Origin: Phoronis australis
Lineage: Eukaryota > Phoronida > Phoronidae
NCBI GenBank assembly: GCA_002633005.1
Contig: NMRA01000162.1
Coordinates: 99,335-163,334, forward strand
Reading direction: 5' to 3'
Length of the DNA: 64,000 nucleotides
The notes below the pieces were generated by a model that was not told where the DNA came from, searched no databases, and saw nothing but the letters and a program-made list of their open reading frames with translations. This document shows, piece by piece, positions 36,553-49,835 of this stretch (positions are counted from its first letter, which is position 1; the number at the start of each line of letters is the position of its first letter). A program made the translations under genes and the position numbers.

Positions 36553-38999
36553 GGACCATCATCTTACCACCGGCATGTTTTTCAATTTGGCCACAAGATC
36601 AATTTGACCTCTGGCATTTACAAGAACCAGACCTTGAAGTTTCAGGTCTATAACAGAGTGCTAAAAGTATCCACAAAAGTGTTTCCCATCCTGAGTATAT
36701 CAGCGTTGAGCAAAGAGCAGATAACTGTTACCACTTTGAACAATGAAGTTTCCAATAACAATTACTGCTAAAAATTGACCTTTATCTATTTTCAAGGTCT
36801 TCTAACAATGTTGCGAATCCTGACGACTATTCTAAGTATTGTCTGAAGACAGTTGTTGTATAAACCTCATGGCAAACAATAACTGGGCATCCCATGAAAA
36901 ATGTCAAAATAAAACAATACCGGCCTTCCATGAACGTGTTCTACATTTGTGATATTTACCATAATTAGCGTTTAACCGCCATTTTATCCTCAACGGCACA
37001 GTGATGAACAAAATTATGTATGCCAACATCAACCTAATGTACATGTCAATTGGTCAATACATGAGTGCAAGTTGGAGATGATGAATTGCAGTTTAGGAAT
37101 TCCGCCAAATAAAACCAAGCTCATGCGTGCCACACAAGCATTGTTGGAGGAAAGAAACAGATGCTGCACAACCACGAAGATTAATTTGAATGCAGAGTCC
37201 ATGACAGTTAATTTCAATAACAATGATTCTTTGATATCAATCGCCAACCAAAAACACGAATTTGCGACAATTTTGCAAACCAGATTATCCGCGCAAACAG
37301 ACACACCAAAAATGGAATTTGAATGGGTGCTGAGATGTCATTCATCGAGGAACAAATTCACCGATTCCAAACACTAAACAAAGCTGAAAACCAGGTGCTA
37401 AATAATCAAATGGGTCTTTCAAATGAAGGGCTTCAGTTGTTGACATGGCAATTTCTGAGCTCAAATTTTGTTTGGTGACCCGGGAAAAATGCGAAGTCGC
37501 CACGCACACAACAGGGTATGCGCCAACTCATTTGGCAAAAAATACGAAGGTCCAGTTCACGACTCTTGCAAAGATGTAAAGTAGTTGTGCATTCCTCTCT
37601 AAAGGTGGCACTGTTCTTTTGCCAGTTCTGCAAAACAATGAATGTTGTAGCAAATTGCAGCAAGTTTTCATTAAAACATAGCTGAACATAATTCAGCTAA
37701 AAGTAACCCCAAGTTCCAGGTTTGCGAATCATAGCAATAAACTTATTTGCGAACCAGTTTGATGCCTGCTAGTAGTGGAAAAAGCTGGTTCTAAATGCAG
37801 GAACTCTGTATATGACCCTGACTGGAATGAGTGCAGTTAGCAGTGCATGTATTGCTTGTTCCACTATTTGACAAATGATATTCTTAACAAATGCAGCAAA
37901 GAATGAGATAAGCCATCTGGAGATGTCAGTCATCCACAAACAATTCAAACATTCTGTTCCCATTTAACACAATCTGGGTGCAAAATAGTAAATACCATTT
38001 TTGTCAATTTTCTCGACAAATTAAACAAAAAAGAGAATTCATTCTGAACTCAGCATGAATTGTCCCGCACACACCGCTGTCATAAAACAACAGTTGAAAA
38101 CTTTGATTATGGCATATGTAGCAGGGGTAGACAGTCACTGGAAAACAACGACGACCATTTTGGCTAAAAAATTATAACTAAATTATTGGATCCCCAAGAC
38201 CAACCTCATGTTTCCAACACTGGTACCTAGTTTACGTAAGTCCTGCAAAAGATTTCTTTCAAATGTTGTTACAAAGTCTTATCAATCATACCGAAAAGAA
38301 ACTAGATAAAAAACGTATACTCATTTGTGTAAACAAGATTTCCAGAATGTCTGGTTCATTAGAACTATAGTCTGTGGTGAAGAAGCCCTCAATTTCACCT
38401 CAACCAGCCATTACACCTGAGCGGTAGACAGGTCATTTTTGACATAGTTCATTGAACCTTTAGTATTTATGTGGTGAAAAGTTGTCAGTGCCATCAATTA
38501 ACTTCCTTCTTAAAGCTTTATACAACAACAGGGTACATCCTCTCCGCCTCAAATGTCAAATTCACAACTCTGTATCTCAACTGGGAATAGGCCACCCTTA
38601 AAAAAAAATGCCTTCAGTGGAAACAAATGGTAACTGAAAGAACTGCTCACACATGTATAGGTAAATGAATTTTAAGTTTGTTATAGTAATTTTCACAAAA
38701 AAATAAATGCTAAAATTCCTCTTTCTTCTTTTCTCAATTTTTTTCTAACGCTGTTGTGAGTGTCCACAATTTTACAAAACATTGTAAAAAAGAAACCGTG
38801 GTACAGCATTGCTAAAGCATTAACTTTGAACTACAGATTGAGAAAAACAAATTTCACTTGTCGACCATATTTTGTCCTAAATTGGTGAGATTTTCCTTTT
38901 ATGTTCTCATATGATGCATGTTATTGTAATGCGTAAAACCCAACCAGCCAGCTCCATTTGATGTGGCATAAAACTCGCTTTCTGTCACAAAAACTAAAT

Positions 39000-39160
39000 T
39001 TCAATTAAGACCACACAACGTTTATGAAATCGGGCTCAAATTATTCCATAGTCAAATCCCGGGTGATTTCTTGGCTTGCGAAAAACTACAACGGAACAGT
39101 TTGGCATTGCTCAAGACCACGCTCTACAAGTTGGCTTGTCACAGCAGGCCATTTTATGAG
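39000..39160 (-). repeat. Dispersed repeat family B, inverted copy
   Basis: The reverse complement carries CTTGTAGAGCGTGGTCT and GCAAGCCAAGAAATC, which recall the words of the copies at 20995-21160 and 48060-48235. It is strongly diverged. Confidence 0.4.
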
Positions 39161-41325
39161 ATGAACATGTTCTCAAGCGATAATGACCTGTCACGATTTT
39201 CTAAGTCAGCACAGACACTACTCATGACTCCTCTGATTTAGAGCAAGTTGAAATCAATTGCAAGTGAGTCTAAATCCAAATTTTTGTCTCCTTCACTAAA
39301 TGTAGGTTTATAGCCGCTTTAAAAGACCTGTCCCATTGGTCTGAAAGCTACAGTATTAGCGAAGTTTCGGTCAATAAAGGGAAACAAAGGGAACACTTTT
39401 CACTCTTGAATTAAAATTAATAGTGCGAGTTTATTCCAGAGTAAAGAGGTGAGTTTTACACCCAAAAGCATGGACGCTTCGCTACCATGGGAACGCTCAG
39501 CTTTGATACTACCATTTTAGTTAAAGACAGGTATCACTACATTTGACAACAACAGGTGGCACTGGTTATTGTTAATACAATGTTCTAATATTAATCCTTT
39601 TGGCTGTATACGCACTCTGTTTCAATTAATCTGTCTATTTACTAAATTTTTCACATTACCAAATTAATGGTATTCCATCCTCAAGTTCTTTATCATGGCT
39701 ACCTGCTGACGATATTTAGAGAAATGGTAGGCATTCACATCGATGCAAGAAGCGACTGAAAAACGAAAAAAAGGCTGACTTTGGCAATTTTTTGTCTGGT
39801 ATTTGTTACGTTTTATAATAATGCGATTCTGCTTGGCAAAACACCCAAACATTGAGGAAAATTCTGGAGAGTTACCAACTAGATATATGAACTAGTAACA
39901 AGGTATCAGAGAAACAAAATCAAGAATAAGATCGCTCAACCTCATTGGAATAAAAATGAAATAAACGAGATACTTTGAAGTGAAAAGTGGGCGAACTCTA
40001 AAAATGGGTCGCCACACCAGAGTTCTGCTCGAATGGAAAGTAAGGAATGTCTTGTGACTGTCTACTCGGTGATGATCAATTTTCCTTGATTGGGCCCAAT
40101 ACCCTATGCAGAAACTCAATTCCTGAAGCAGACCAACACAATCGGGTTCTTCCCCTTTTTCCCAAAAGATCCAGAATGCCGTCTACTTCCTGTACCTATT
40201 TTGAGTGCGTGCTCGAATGTAGCATGGTGACCTAGGATTTTACCAGGTTGCTGAACAAAATCTGAGATCGCACTGGTAACTTGAAGATCACGAAATACAC
40301 AGTACCCCCTGCACAATACTATCTTAATGTTCACAAATATGTAGTGTCCACTTTAACATGCTTTTTTACAATTATATCCATATCGTGTCAACTCTTGCCC
40401 ATTCCCAGACTAACTAAAAGTCTCAAATACATGTGACGACAGTATGAAATGTGTTAGCCAGATCCCCAAATTTGATTTTTGAGTACTGTTGAACACAAAC
40501 TAGACTTCAAGAACAATGATAACTTATTGTTGTTCTATATGCTTCGTTAAAAACTTCAGCAAAGCAATTAAGTTGAAACCAGTCTAATTCAAAGTTATAT
40601 TCCCAAATAATGTTTTTTTTTCAACACTTCATCAAATGCTTTTAAAAGCTTCAAGTTTCGAATTTCAGGTATGTCACAAACAAAATGGCCGGCTCACTTG
40701 ATCGACGTTGAACTTCACTTTATGAATTGCCAGTAAAACGAGTATACGTAAGAGTAAAATTTAGGAAACGTTTCTATTTTAGTGGTCAATGAAATTCTTT
40801 CTGTGTTTCAAACAGTGAAAATAAAGGAAGAGTTTTTTAACCAATGCCTTCCACGGTGTGACCCACCTCAGTTTCTGGTTTCGACCTTGGACGAGTACCA
40901 GTACATCACATGGGTATTGAGTAAGGTGAACAGAGTTTGTGCTTTTGGTAGACCTATATTCTGTATAATTTCCTTGGAAGAAAATAATGGTTAAAATTTG
41001 AGTTAATGGCTAAAACCAGAGAAATTGACACCCAGTTTACTGGTTGGGTAGATTACAGAATCACGCCTTACACAAATACAGATTGCACTGTTACATATTG
41101 GCATTCAAAAGAGTAGATTTTTTCACAATGTGCTGTTTACTTTATACCTCCTTCATCAGACAAGTTATTGCTTGCAGGTCTGGGGGGAAGTAGAATTGGT
41201 TTGTTTATTTGACTATGTTAAATGTTCAAGAAGTTGAGGAAACCATACACTCATGAATTGACAACTGTCTCTAAGTTTTTACAGATTCAATCTGGAAAAT
41301 TTGATCCACAATTACTGTTGGAGAC

Positions 41326-41479
41326 ACCAGGACACACCACTGCGGAGGTTCTTAGGTTCTTGGTACCAGGACACATAACTGTGGAGGTTCTTAGGTTCTT
41401 GGTACCAGGACACATAACTGGAGGTTCTTAGGTTCTTGGTACCAGGACACATAACTTTGGAGGTTCTTAGGTTCTTCGT
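41326..41479 (+). repeat. Minisatellite, four copies of a 37-39 bp unit
   Basis: The unit begins ACCAGGACACA and ends GGTTCTTAGGTTCTTGGT. The four units are 39, 39, 37 and 39 bases long, followed by a broken fifth start ACCTGGACC. Differences are mostly in the middle of the unit (CACTGCGG, AACTGTGG, AACTGG, AACTTTGG). Confidence 0.95.
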
Positions 41480-41789
41480 ACCTGGACCAAAGACCATGAT
41501 TATTTCTGATTTATAACACATAAAAATTTCGTTTTTAACTTGAACGTTAGCCATGTTATACGTCAAACTCTGGCAAATAGGCTGGAAATTGGAAGAGTCT
41601 GAGGTAGGAATTGATGAGGACCAGGACAGGAACAACAATACAATGCGATCTGAAAAACTTGAAAAAACGTGGTTGTGAACTGTGAAATTCATATGGTTGA
41701 ACAAGGACGTGACATTCCCACCTCTTTACTACCTCCTAACAGACATGCAGTGACATAATGCACAAAGAGGAGGATGTAACATAAATTGG

Positions 41790-42135
41790 CTTCTTTGATA
41801 TGGTACTAGTGGTTTGTGGTCTGTCTCCACAAACGCTTTCCAACTATAAACGTGTTGGTGGAATCGTTTGCATCCAAACAATATTGCAAGAATTTCCTTT
41901 TCAAGTTGCGCGTAGTTGATTTCGGCTGGTGTAAGTGCCATTGACACATACGCAACTGGTTTTGCTTCCAGTAAAAAGGTCGCACCTCAACTGAATTTTG
42001 AGGCATCAACCTGTAGAGTGCGAGTCTTCTTTGATCAAAAAATGCAAGCAAGGGTGTTTAGTGATCAGTTGCTTAGCCTCATCCTCCTCAAAGACAATTA
42101 CATCACATCATCCAGATACCAGCACTGAGCACATA
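41790..42135 (-). pseudogene. Ty3/gypsy-type retrotransposon pol fragment (RNase H region), degenerate
   Basis: The minus strand encodes a stretch with ALTPAEINYAQLEKEILAIL, GCKRFHQHVY and VETDHKPL, the conserved start of the RNase H domain that follows reverse transcriptase in Ty3/gypsy elements. Upstream of it, VDASKFS and GATFLL are in the same region but broken by stop codons, and the frame is lost soon after the DHKPL motif. No long terminal repeats or integrase were seen, so it is a short dead fragment. Confidence 0.85.
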
Positions 42136-44018
42136 TTGAAAGATGGACTGGTACTAACATTTGTAACTGAGGGGTGTAAACTGTGATTATATCTACCTAA
42201 AGTGCTTATGTTTGAGTTGGAAAGATTTAAACTACATAGACAGCCTTTAAAGGCATCCCTCTGTATACAAAAGGTACTTAAGTGACAGAGACTTGTAAGG
42301 TTAATCCGAGTTGAGCTGTTCTTCCCTGAACAGGGTAGCGAATAGAAATGCCCCACTTTGGGACTGTCTCTAAAATTTTGGACACCAAAGCAATTTTCAT
42401 GAGTATGAAGACTATAAAGTGGGTGATTTTGCTGTTCCATCATACTTCGGAAAATAAACTTGTCAGTTCATAAGATCATTGAAAACATCCACCAGTGTAA
42501 CATTTGTGTGCATATGTAACTTTTACATGAATGACCACTAATCGTTGATCTAAATTTATTGAATTTGGGAAGTCCAATAGTTCCTATTTCTAAAGTTTGG
42601 TGCAAGCTCCAACCTTGAGCAAAGAAATAAACTATTCACTGTCCCTATAGGGAAAATTTTTACAGTTATACAAGTGGTTGGAAATAGAACACATGTGGAT
42701 TTCCCAACTGAGCTGGTGATATGGGACAAAACCACCATCGCGTTGCTTACCAGTAACTATGCCTATGGTCTATAGCACTGCCCCTGGTAAACCAGCATGT
42801 GGCCTTACAAACTTCAGTAGCAGCTTAGCACCAAAATGTTAAACAAGATGGGACTAAACTCCACCATCCTTCTTAGCATGCAAAAGTTCAACTGCCTTTT
42901 AGGTTGCACCTGAATTTAAGAACTAGCCAATCACAACGCGTTATTCAGTGGATGAAACTGGTTCTCAAAATCATGGGCTGACAAAGGGATTATTGAGATG
43001 GTCAACTTGATAGCTTGGACTAGGAGAATTGTCTATGAGTAGACAAGGGACAATGATATGCCAACCTGAAGTTGAGAATGGAACAAGAGTGAACATTTTA
43101 TGTGAGCAAGATTTCGTACTCAAAAGCTCAAATCTGTGACTACTATGTCCCTGCTTGCTAGTACTTAGTCTCTACTACAAACTTTTACAATATGAAACCT
43201 AACTTGTAATCACAAGCAAGTTACTTAAAAACAACACACAGACAAACAGTGCAAAAGCATACAAACCCTTTTGATGGAAAACAACAAGCAATAAAGAACT
43301 GACTCAGTTGATGACGTTGTCTTATAACGAGATAAATTAACGCCCTGGCTGAACTTTAGTGAATTAATCACCGCTTCCGCATTTTCAATAACTAAACTAA
43401 CTGTGTACTTGACTCGGCGACTATGAATAAGATAACACTTAGTGTGGAACACAGAAAAACTGATTCAAGACAATTATACGAAGACTTGTACCCAAGTGAC
43501 ATTGCGATTAAATAAAAGCAAATGAAAATATGCGGAATGAATTCTTAGGAGAACCGTAATCAACCCAATCTGACACCGTATGAAAATAGATCAAGGTTCC
43601 TTTTCCGGTTCAAAATATTGAGTGATTATTCATACTACAAACCTTTTATCACTCTTGTTTATGTGTGAATGGCTACCTCTAGTAAAGTGGTGATAAAGTG
43701 GCTTCCAAAACACCAAGAAATTGTAAAGATCCTGTCATTAATAGGTCGAAAAACAGTAACCTGTACACATCAAACCGTTACCGAAAGCAGCCTCCTCAAA
43801 GATGGCGTCCAACAAAGTAATCCCTAAATTTTGTTATATAAAATATCATTTTCTTCAAGCAATTAAAGTTTTAGAAGCTCATTAAGAATTAATATAAATT
43901 TCTATATTTTTTTAGCAGTTGCTTGTTATAAAATTAACAATTATTAAAAATAACGCACACGAATACAAAAGTGAAATTATCTGGCGGTGAATTGTCCGGT
44001 TTGCTCTCGAGTTAATAG

Positions 44019-44093
44019 ATGGCGCGCTTTCGAAAACCCGGAGGACCGTCGGTGCCGGTTGAGCTACGCCGTAACTTGGAATTGAATAATCAG
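44019..44093 (+). CDS. Possible first coding exon of an unidentified gene
   Basis: A CpG-rich patch carries an ATG followed by 25 open codons (MARFRKPGGPSVPVELRR...) ending exactly at a donor CAG|GTGAAG. About 220 bases upstream, AAGATGGCGTCC (about 43799-43810) matches the YY1 motif found near many animal start sites. I could not find a following exon of the right phase with confidence, so the gene, if real, is incomplete here. Alternatively the CpG patch may be the ARF6 promoter, and the open frame is chance. Confidence 0.3.
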
Positions 44094-45088
44094 GTGAAGG
44101 TTTATTTATCTAATTACAGATTAAACGGTCACTCATTTTCTCCTTTACCTGAGATTGTGTAAAAATATTCGAAGAAATATATGAATGATTGATCAATTAT
44201 TGCTTGGTGAATAAATGATTGTCACGGTATTCCTTGAGGGCCGCCGGGGTAGTCGGTGACGGAGGGAGCCTACTAAGTTTTGGACCGGTGTCCAACTCAC
44301 ACTGTTGTAGGCTTTTGTTATTTTTTCCTCAGGTATGTTCACTTCAGCATTTATTTATTTATCAGTTGATTTGTCGTCTTCATCGTACAGCCCTTTTCAG
44401 CTCATTTTCACCCATAGCTAGTTTCTTCCACATAGTCTCCGAGTCATTCCTCCTCCATGTATAATTATTCATAGTTTATTAAGTTATTTATTCGTAATAT
44501 TTTCTTTATTTTTTTTGTAATTTGTGTATGGACCACCACGTAAATATATTATTGACTTTTTGGTTTTTCTAGCTAATGTACATATTAATTATTTTTTAAA
44601 TTTCTTATTTTGTATCTGTATCAGTACTTGGTGTTCACAAAACAGGGTTATCTGTTATGAATGCTTTTTTATGCAATGAACAACAGGATCACAATTCCTT
44701 TTGGGCGAAATCATAGAGGCATAAAGTACTTTGCTGGAGGCTGGAGCAATTTCATTGCTGAAAAAGACCGCAGACGCTTACATCCGATTTTGTCTTTTTT
44801 GTTATACTTTCATGGGCGAGGTCACTTTTGATAAGGCTTCGTAACATCAAGTCAAAAAGAAGACCTGGACGCCGTTACTTTGAAGTAAATCGACGACCAT
44901 TTTATGACTGCGCTCACCTAGGACTCATTTAATTACTACCTCCAACCACACATTATTGAGTTTTACACCAAATAAACGAGAATTTCTTAATCTTAAAGAA
45001 AAAATGGTTATTTCCAAGTTTTCCACAAATGATGTCATGATGGATGGAAGACGTTTGACTGGTTTCTTTTGTTTGAGGATTAAGAAAA

Positions 45089-45205
45089 AGAGGCAGTATC
45101 TGCCAAAATGCGGCGAATGTACAATTCATTGCTCTGAACGCACACCGTAAATCTTAGTAAAAGGTCCACATTCTTAAAAATTCGAGCCCCATTTTTGGGC
45201 GCATG
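45089..45205 (-). repeat. Dispersed repeat family A, truncated inverted copy
   Basis: Read on the minus strand it gives AAAAATGGGGCTCGAATTTT, AAGAATGTGGACCTTTTAC and CCGCATTTTGGCAG, matching the first half of the copies at 5450-5708 and 20703-20947. Confidence 0.75.
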
Positions 45206-47741
45206 TGATATATTCCAACTTTTTTGTGTAACTGGCCTGAGCAACTTAATGAAGAGACTTGACTTGTGTACCACCCCTTCATGAGAGTGCTACGGTTAAG
45301 TAGGACCTTAGAAACTAATACCATAATTTGTCAAATTTCGAAATATCATTGTCTTAAAAATGGCTGATCAGATACATATCAGTATGAAACCCATTTTTGT
45401 TTTTAAAATGCTTCGATTTTGCATGAAGGGCTATTAAAATCGGACATTTGTGATTTTTATAAAAAAATTAAATCTCGCACAAATCGAAAATAAAATGTTT
45501 ATTCAACCGTAACAGCATTTTTGAGTTTCATCTTGATCATTAATATCAAAGGAAATTTTGTCATGTTGTTCATTGTTCTTTTGCTACCGATGTACATCTG
45601 ACATGGTCACATGACCCAATTAACTACATGGTGTGAAAAAGCCAAAAACCATATTCTGTACTAGGCTTTCCACTTTCAGAGTTGAATCGACAAATTTGAA
45701 GATATTTGGCGAACACAGAACTGTCAATAACTTGATGTTAACCCAGCGTTAAAAACATGAAAGCGATGCAAAGCCGGTAACGATGCCTTCGACGTGATTT
45801 TGGATAGCCAAGTGGAAACAAAGTAATTACCTTGGCAACAAACTCAGCGGATTTGCTTCAAAAAATCAAGAAATTTATGGGTTTTTACAAGTTTGTCAAA
45901 GATTTCTCTGTTGTGGCTTTCTGAAAACAGAAGAATGATTACCCCAACAGCTTGGAGTTTTAATATTTTTAGTATCTATTCAGAGGTATGTATTTTGATC
46001 AGTAACCATACATCCATCTAGCTGCATATTGTGGAGTTTTTATCCAATATATTCATTATCATAATATGTGCACTTCATCACCAGAGAGCAGCGGCATCCT
46101 TTCCTCAGTCACAAGTTGCGGCAACCAACTGCCTAGTCGTCACCGTTTTCAAAGACGGAGTCGAACCTCCCTGACCTTGTCGTTCCTGCGAGCGTACATG
46201 TAGAAGTATCAAATCCAATCCGTACTACGACAGTTGATTAATTATTTTTTTTTCAGGTATACTTGATTTTTATAAGGCTCGGCTGGCTAAAGAGCTACTA
46301 GCCCGAACTTCGGAAGGGTCCCGTCTAATTATATTCATTGATCTCGGTCGATACGCGAAATAATGTCTCGTGGGATACTATTTCATCTACGCTTCTCCCG
46401 GTACGTGGCATGTATACATTCTACAAAGTTGGGTTTCACATCGAACCTGTTTATCATATGGTCTAAACTAACACAAAATCACCATCAGAGGTACTCATAT
46501 CTCTAACAAATCTTTAGCCTTTTACAAACCAAGACTTGTAGAAAAACGCTTTTGCCTCCGATCCCTGCTACTAAACCACTATTGTTGATTCAAAAGGTCT
46601 TCTTTGCTTACAACGATTATTTTCTCATAAAAAGTTGTCATACTTCCAAATAAGTCACGACAATAGGAATTATCGATAAGAGTCGATTTCAACTTCTCCA
46701 AATGAACTAAAATTCTTTGAAGTTACCATATTGGTAGTTTGTAGACACAAAAGAAAATCATTCCCATATGCAGACGGTAAAACCTACGAAAACAATCGTC
46801 ATGTGTGCTTTGCCTTTACAGTGCTGTAGTAGTGGAGCGTAAGCGTACGTAGGCGCAGCCAACCACCTTTTGGCATTTAAACGTAACACTTATGCGCCGT
46901 AAGTTACGTTATAGAGCGAATTCTGTGCACTGAGTGCTCAAGTTGATACGATGGGCACTGGGCGCCTACTTACCTCTAATTTTACTACAGCACTGCATGT
47001 AGTTTGAATGAATACAGTACATGCATACATCTTATCACTGTCGGGACCAATGAGAAAATGACCGAGCCTATAATCCGATTGACGGTTTATCCCTACCAAC
47101 TTCGGAGAAGTGTTTAACTCATGCATGGCCGCGCTAAGCACATTCCTCAAAGGCTTGAGTACATGAGGTGAATTAACGCCATTTTCACCTCGTTGAAAAA
47201 AGCGTGATGTCTGCCACAACTCCCAGTGTAACCAAAACACACTCAGACTGATTGTTAGGTCGCAACCACAACAGAGCATCGTAGGCCTACTGTACGGTTT
47301 ATACAAACAGAATGTAAATCCTGTCTTACTCTGGAGCAAAATAGGGACGAATGGACTGAAAGACAGCTTAGACCCGGGACGACTTAGGGACAACTAATTA
47401 TTTGCATGTACTTAAATTGCGGTAATTCTATTATGTCGGTCCATGGAAGATTATCCAAGGTATGATTATTGGCTTATACATATATTGCATTCAGTCATCT
47501 ATGGAATGCCGAAATTGGACAGGACGAAACAGTGACGCAACCCGTGCCTGTAAATCGCAAAGGTGACTTAAGTGCATGTTTGTTTACTAAAGTCACCAGT
47601 TTACTTTTTTAAAATTTATATGAGCACAGCCCTGAAAATCCAGCTTTCGCATTATACCCAGGTTTACATTCACCTCATTTCATAATTCACTAGTAAGACA
47701 GCGGACTAGGAGACACCTTAATGCTCGATCGTCTATCACTA

Positions 47742-47795
47742 GGATTCGAACCCAGGTTTCCGAACGGGAGTCCTGTGCTCAAACCTCTGAGACAC
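47742..47795 (-). repeat. tRNA-derived SINE head, minus strand
   Basis: On the minus strand TCTCAGAGGTTTGAGCA (A box) is followed about 25 bases later by GGTTCGAATCC (intact B box). The body between is tRNA-like, but there is no paired acceptor stem or anticodon arm I can defend, so it is a SINE head or tRNA pseudogene. Confidence 0.65.
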
Positions 47796-48059
47796 ATTGT
47801 CTTCTAAAAACAATAAGAACAGAATTCTATTTGCGTTACTAACAACATCGACCCAAAAAGCGCTTTGAGAGTTCAGAGTTGTTGGCCGCATTCGGAAACG
47901 ATTCAAGATCGGATGACCGCGGCGATGTACTTAAGTTAAGAATTCAGCAGCGAAATGCTTCATCGCAAAATTATCTCGATCGAGACCACTATGAAAATGG
48001 TCTCTAAGTGTCCCTTAGTTATGGAAGAAATTTCAAGGCTTCGAAGAAAGTGGAAGTTC

Positions 48060-48235
48060 GTAATTAATGGAGACCATGGTCTACAGTCATGGCGTGACTT
48101 TTTATGAGCCAATCATGGCCTCAAAGAATAACAACTCCCCGTTCTTTGCAAACCAAGAAATCTCTGCCCATCTGAGCAACGGGAGGCCAATATTACAGCG
48201 GTAAGTGGTTCGAATAAGAAAATCACATCTTGGAC
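48060..48235 (+). repeat. Dispersed repeat family B, copy 2
   Basis: GGAGACCATGGTCTACAGTC, TCTTTGCAAACCAAGAAATC and GCGGTAAGTGGTTCG are in the same order as in 20995-21160. Confidence 0.55.
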
Positions 48236-49114
48236 GCAACGGGGGTACACGTATCGACGCTTCAATCATCCAATGCTTTCCGGCAACGCCTCTAATTTCG
48301 CTTATTTAGGAATAAGACCCTGAACAAGGTTGAGTTCTTCAGACGCAAGAAAAATCTCGCGACCGAAACTAGTACGACAACGTGTCTCACTTGCACTACA
48401 TGTTGATATCTAGACATCAATGGAGTGATCACGCGAGCTTTACGCGTCTGGTCTGCTGCTTGTAACGCAACGTCACATACAAGGGTTCTGGATTACCAGT
48501 TTGATTCCTGTTATTTATTGGACAAAATCGATTATAAAAATGCCGGGTCTCCTGTTAGTGACTATTATTGCATAATTATTATCTCAGTCTTCCTAAAACC
48601 AGGCTTGGTATGACCAACAACAAAAAAGAGGGAAAACTTCCCAAATAGGTTTGTGTGATAAATATTGGTTGTACAATTTAAATGAAATAGACATGAATAG
48701 GAGGGAACTGGAAATCAAATATTAGAGAAAATGGAAACCAAAAAGAGGAAACCATCTTAAGGGATAAAAATTCCAAGCCCTGCAACCCCACCGAACAGTT
48801 GCTGCAAAATCTCAAGATCAGATCACAGGTTTCCACAATTCAGGAGAATCAGCAAGTTTTCACCTAAAAAAATAAGCTGAAAACCTGTGATCCCAAATAT
48901 AACGCTTGCCAACTCTGTGAATATTTACCTCATGACCAAGGCTTCAAGAATTATTATAAACTATGTTAAATTGTTTACCAATATACGAGGTCACTAATAC
49001 ACCATTGCAGATCATCCAATGAACTGTTCATCATAAAAACCAAAGAGGGGGGAATTAACACATCTTTAAACAAATATTTTAAATGTCAAAGACACTAGGA
49101 TAGTAGTGAACAGA

Positions 49115-49120
49115 TTTATT
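49115..49120 (-). terminator. Possible poly(A) signal for the G gamma gene
   Basis: AATAAA on the minus strand, about 1.2 kb past the G gamma stop codon. It would place the 62-bp triplication in the 3' untranslated region. Other AT-rich signals could serve instead. Confidence 0.35.
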
Positions 49121-49649
49121 AGCAAGACAATACAAATAAAAATTGCACTCAGGATTTAATAAAAAAAACGGTACAAAATTGTTCAGGGTAAAAAGTTCAG
49201 AAAAATTGTGAAAGCTAAATGCAGAACAGCAAGAACAAAAATACAACATAGATGAATGACTTAAATGTTACTGTGTAGTTGTCAAACTCGACAAACGTAA
49301 GCAGAAGTAAGACTACAAGAAAGGTGGTTGTATATATAGCAAATTTCTCCCACAAAACAGTCATACCTTAGAGCCATCGCTTACAAGTCAGAACATTTAG
49401 AAGCATGCTCAGAAAATCTACCTAAAAGCATGCTGGGTATTCAAGAGTATAAACACGGTATATGTACATTCACTACAACGACACATTTTACAGAAGCCTC
49501 ACATTTTAACTACTGGTAAACTGGACAAAGTAAACGCACTATTTCCTAATCAATAATAAAAATGAAGACCAGACTGATGTTACATTAAAGTTTACAAGTA
49601 TTTTGCCATGTTGGACACCACTGTTGGTAGACAGAAGATTCAGTATTGT

Positions 49650-49835
49650 GGAACCAACTCCTATACCATTACAACTCATGTGAGACAATTTGGTATTCAC
49701 AGTACAGTTATGGAATCAACCCCTATACCATTACAATTCATGTGAGACAATTTGGTATTCACAGTACAGTTATGGAATCAACCCCTATACCATTACAACT
49801 CATGTGAAACAATTTGGTATTCACAGTACATTTAT
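49650..49835 (+). repeat. Tandem triplication of a 62-bp unit
   Basis: Three head-to-tail units of exactly 62 bases, each starting GGAA(T/C)CAAC and ending CAGTACA(G/T)TTAT, with only a few substitutions. A fourth start (GGGAACAAAAC) is broken. It probably lies in the G gamma 3' untranslated region. Confidence 0.97.

Noticed and set aside
46157-46167. B-box-like GGTTCGACTCC on the minus strand
   Set aside because: No A box at the right distance and no tRNA body.
46938-47393. A 151-codon minus-strand open frame with a donor-like GAG|GTAAGT near its end
   Set aside because: Composition is unlike a protein family I know, there is no partner exon, and no plausible acceptor; kept only as a chance long frame.
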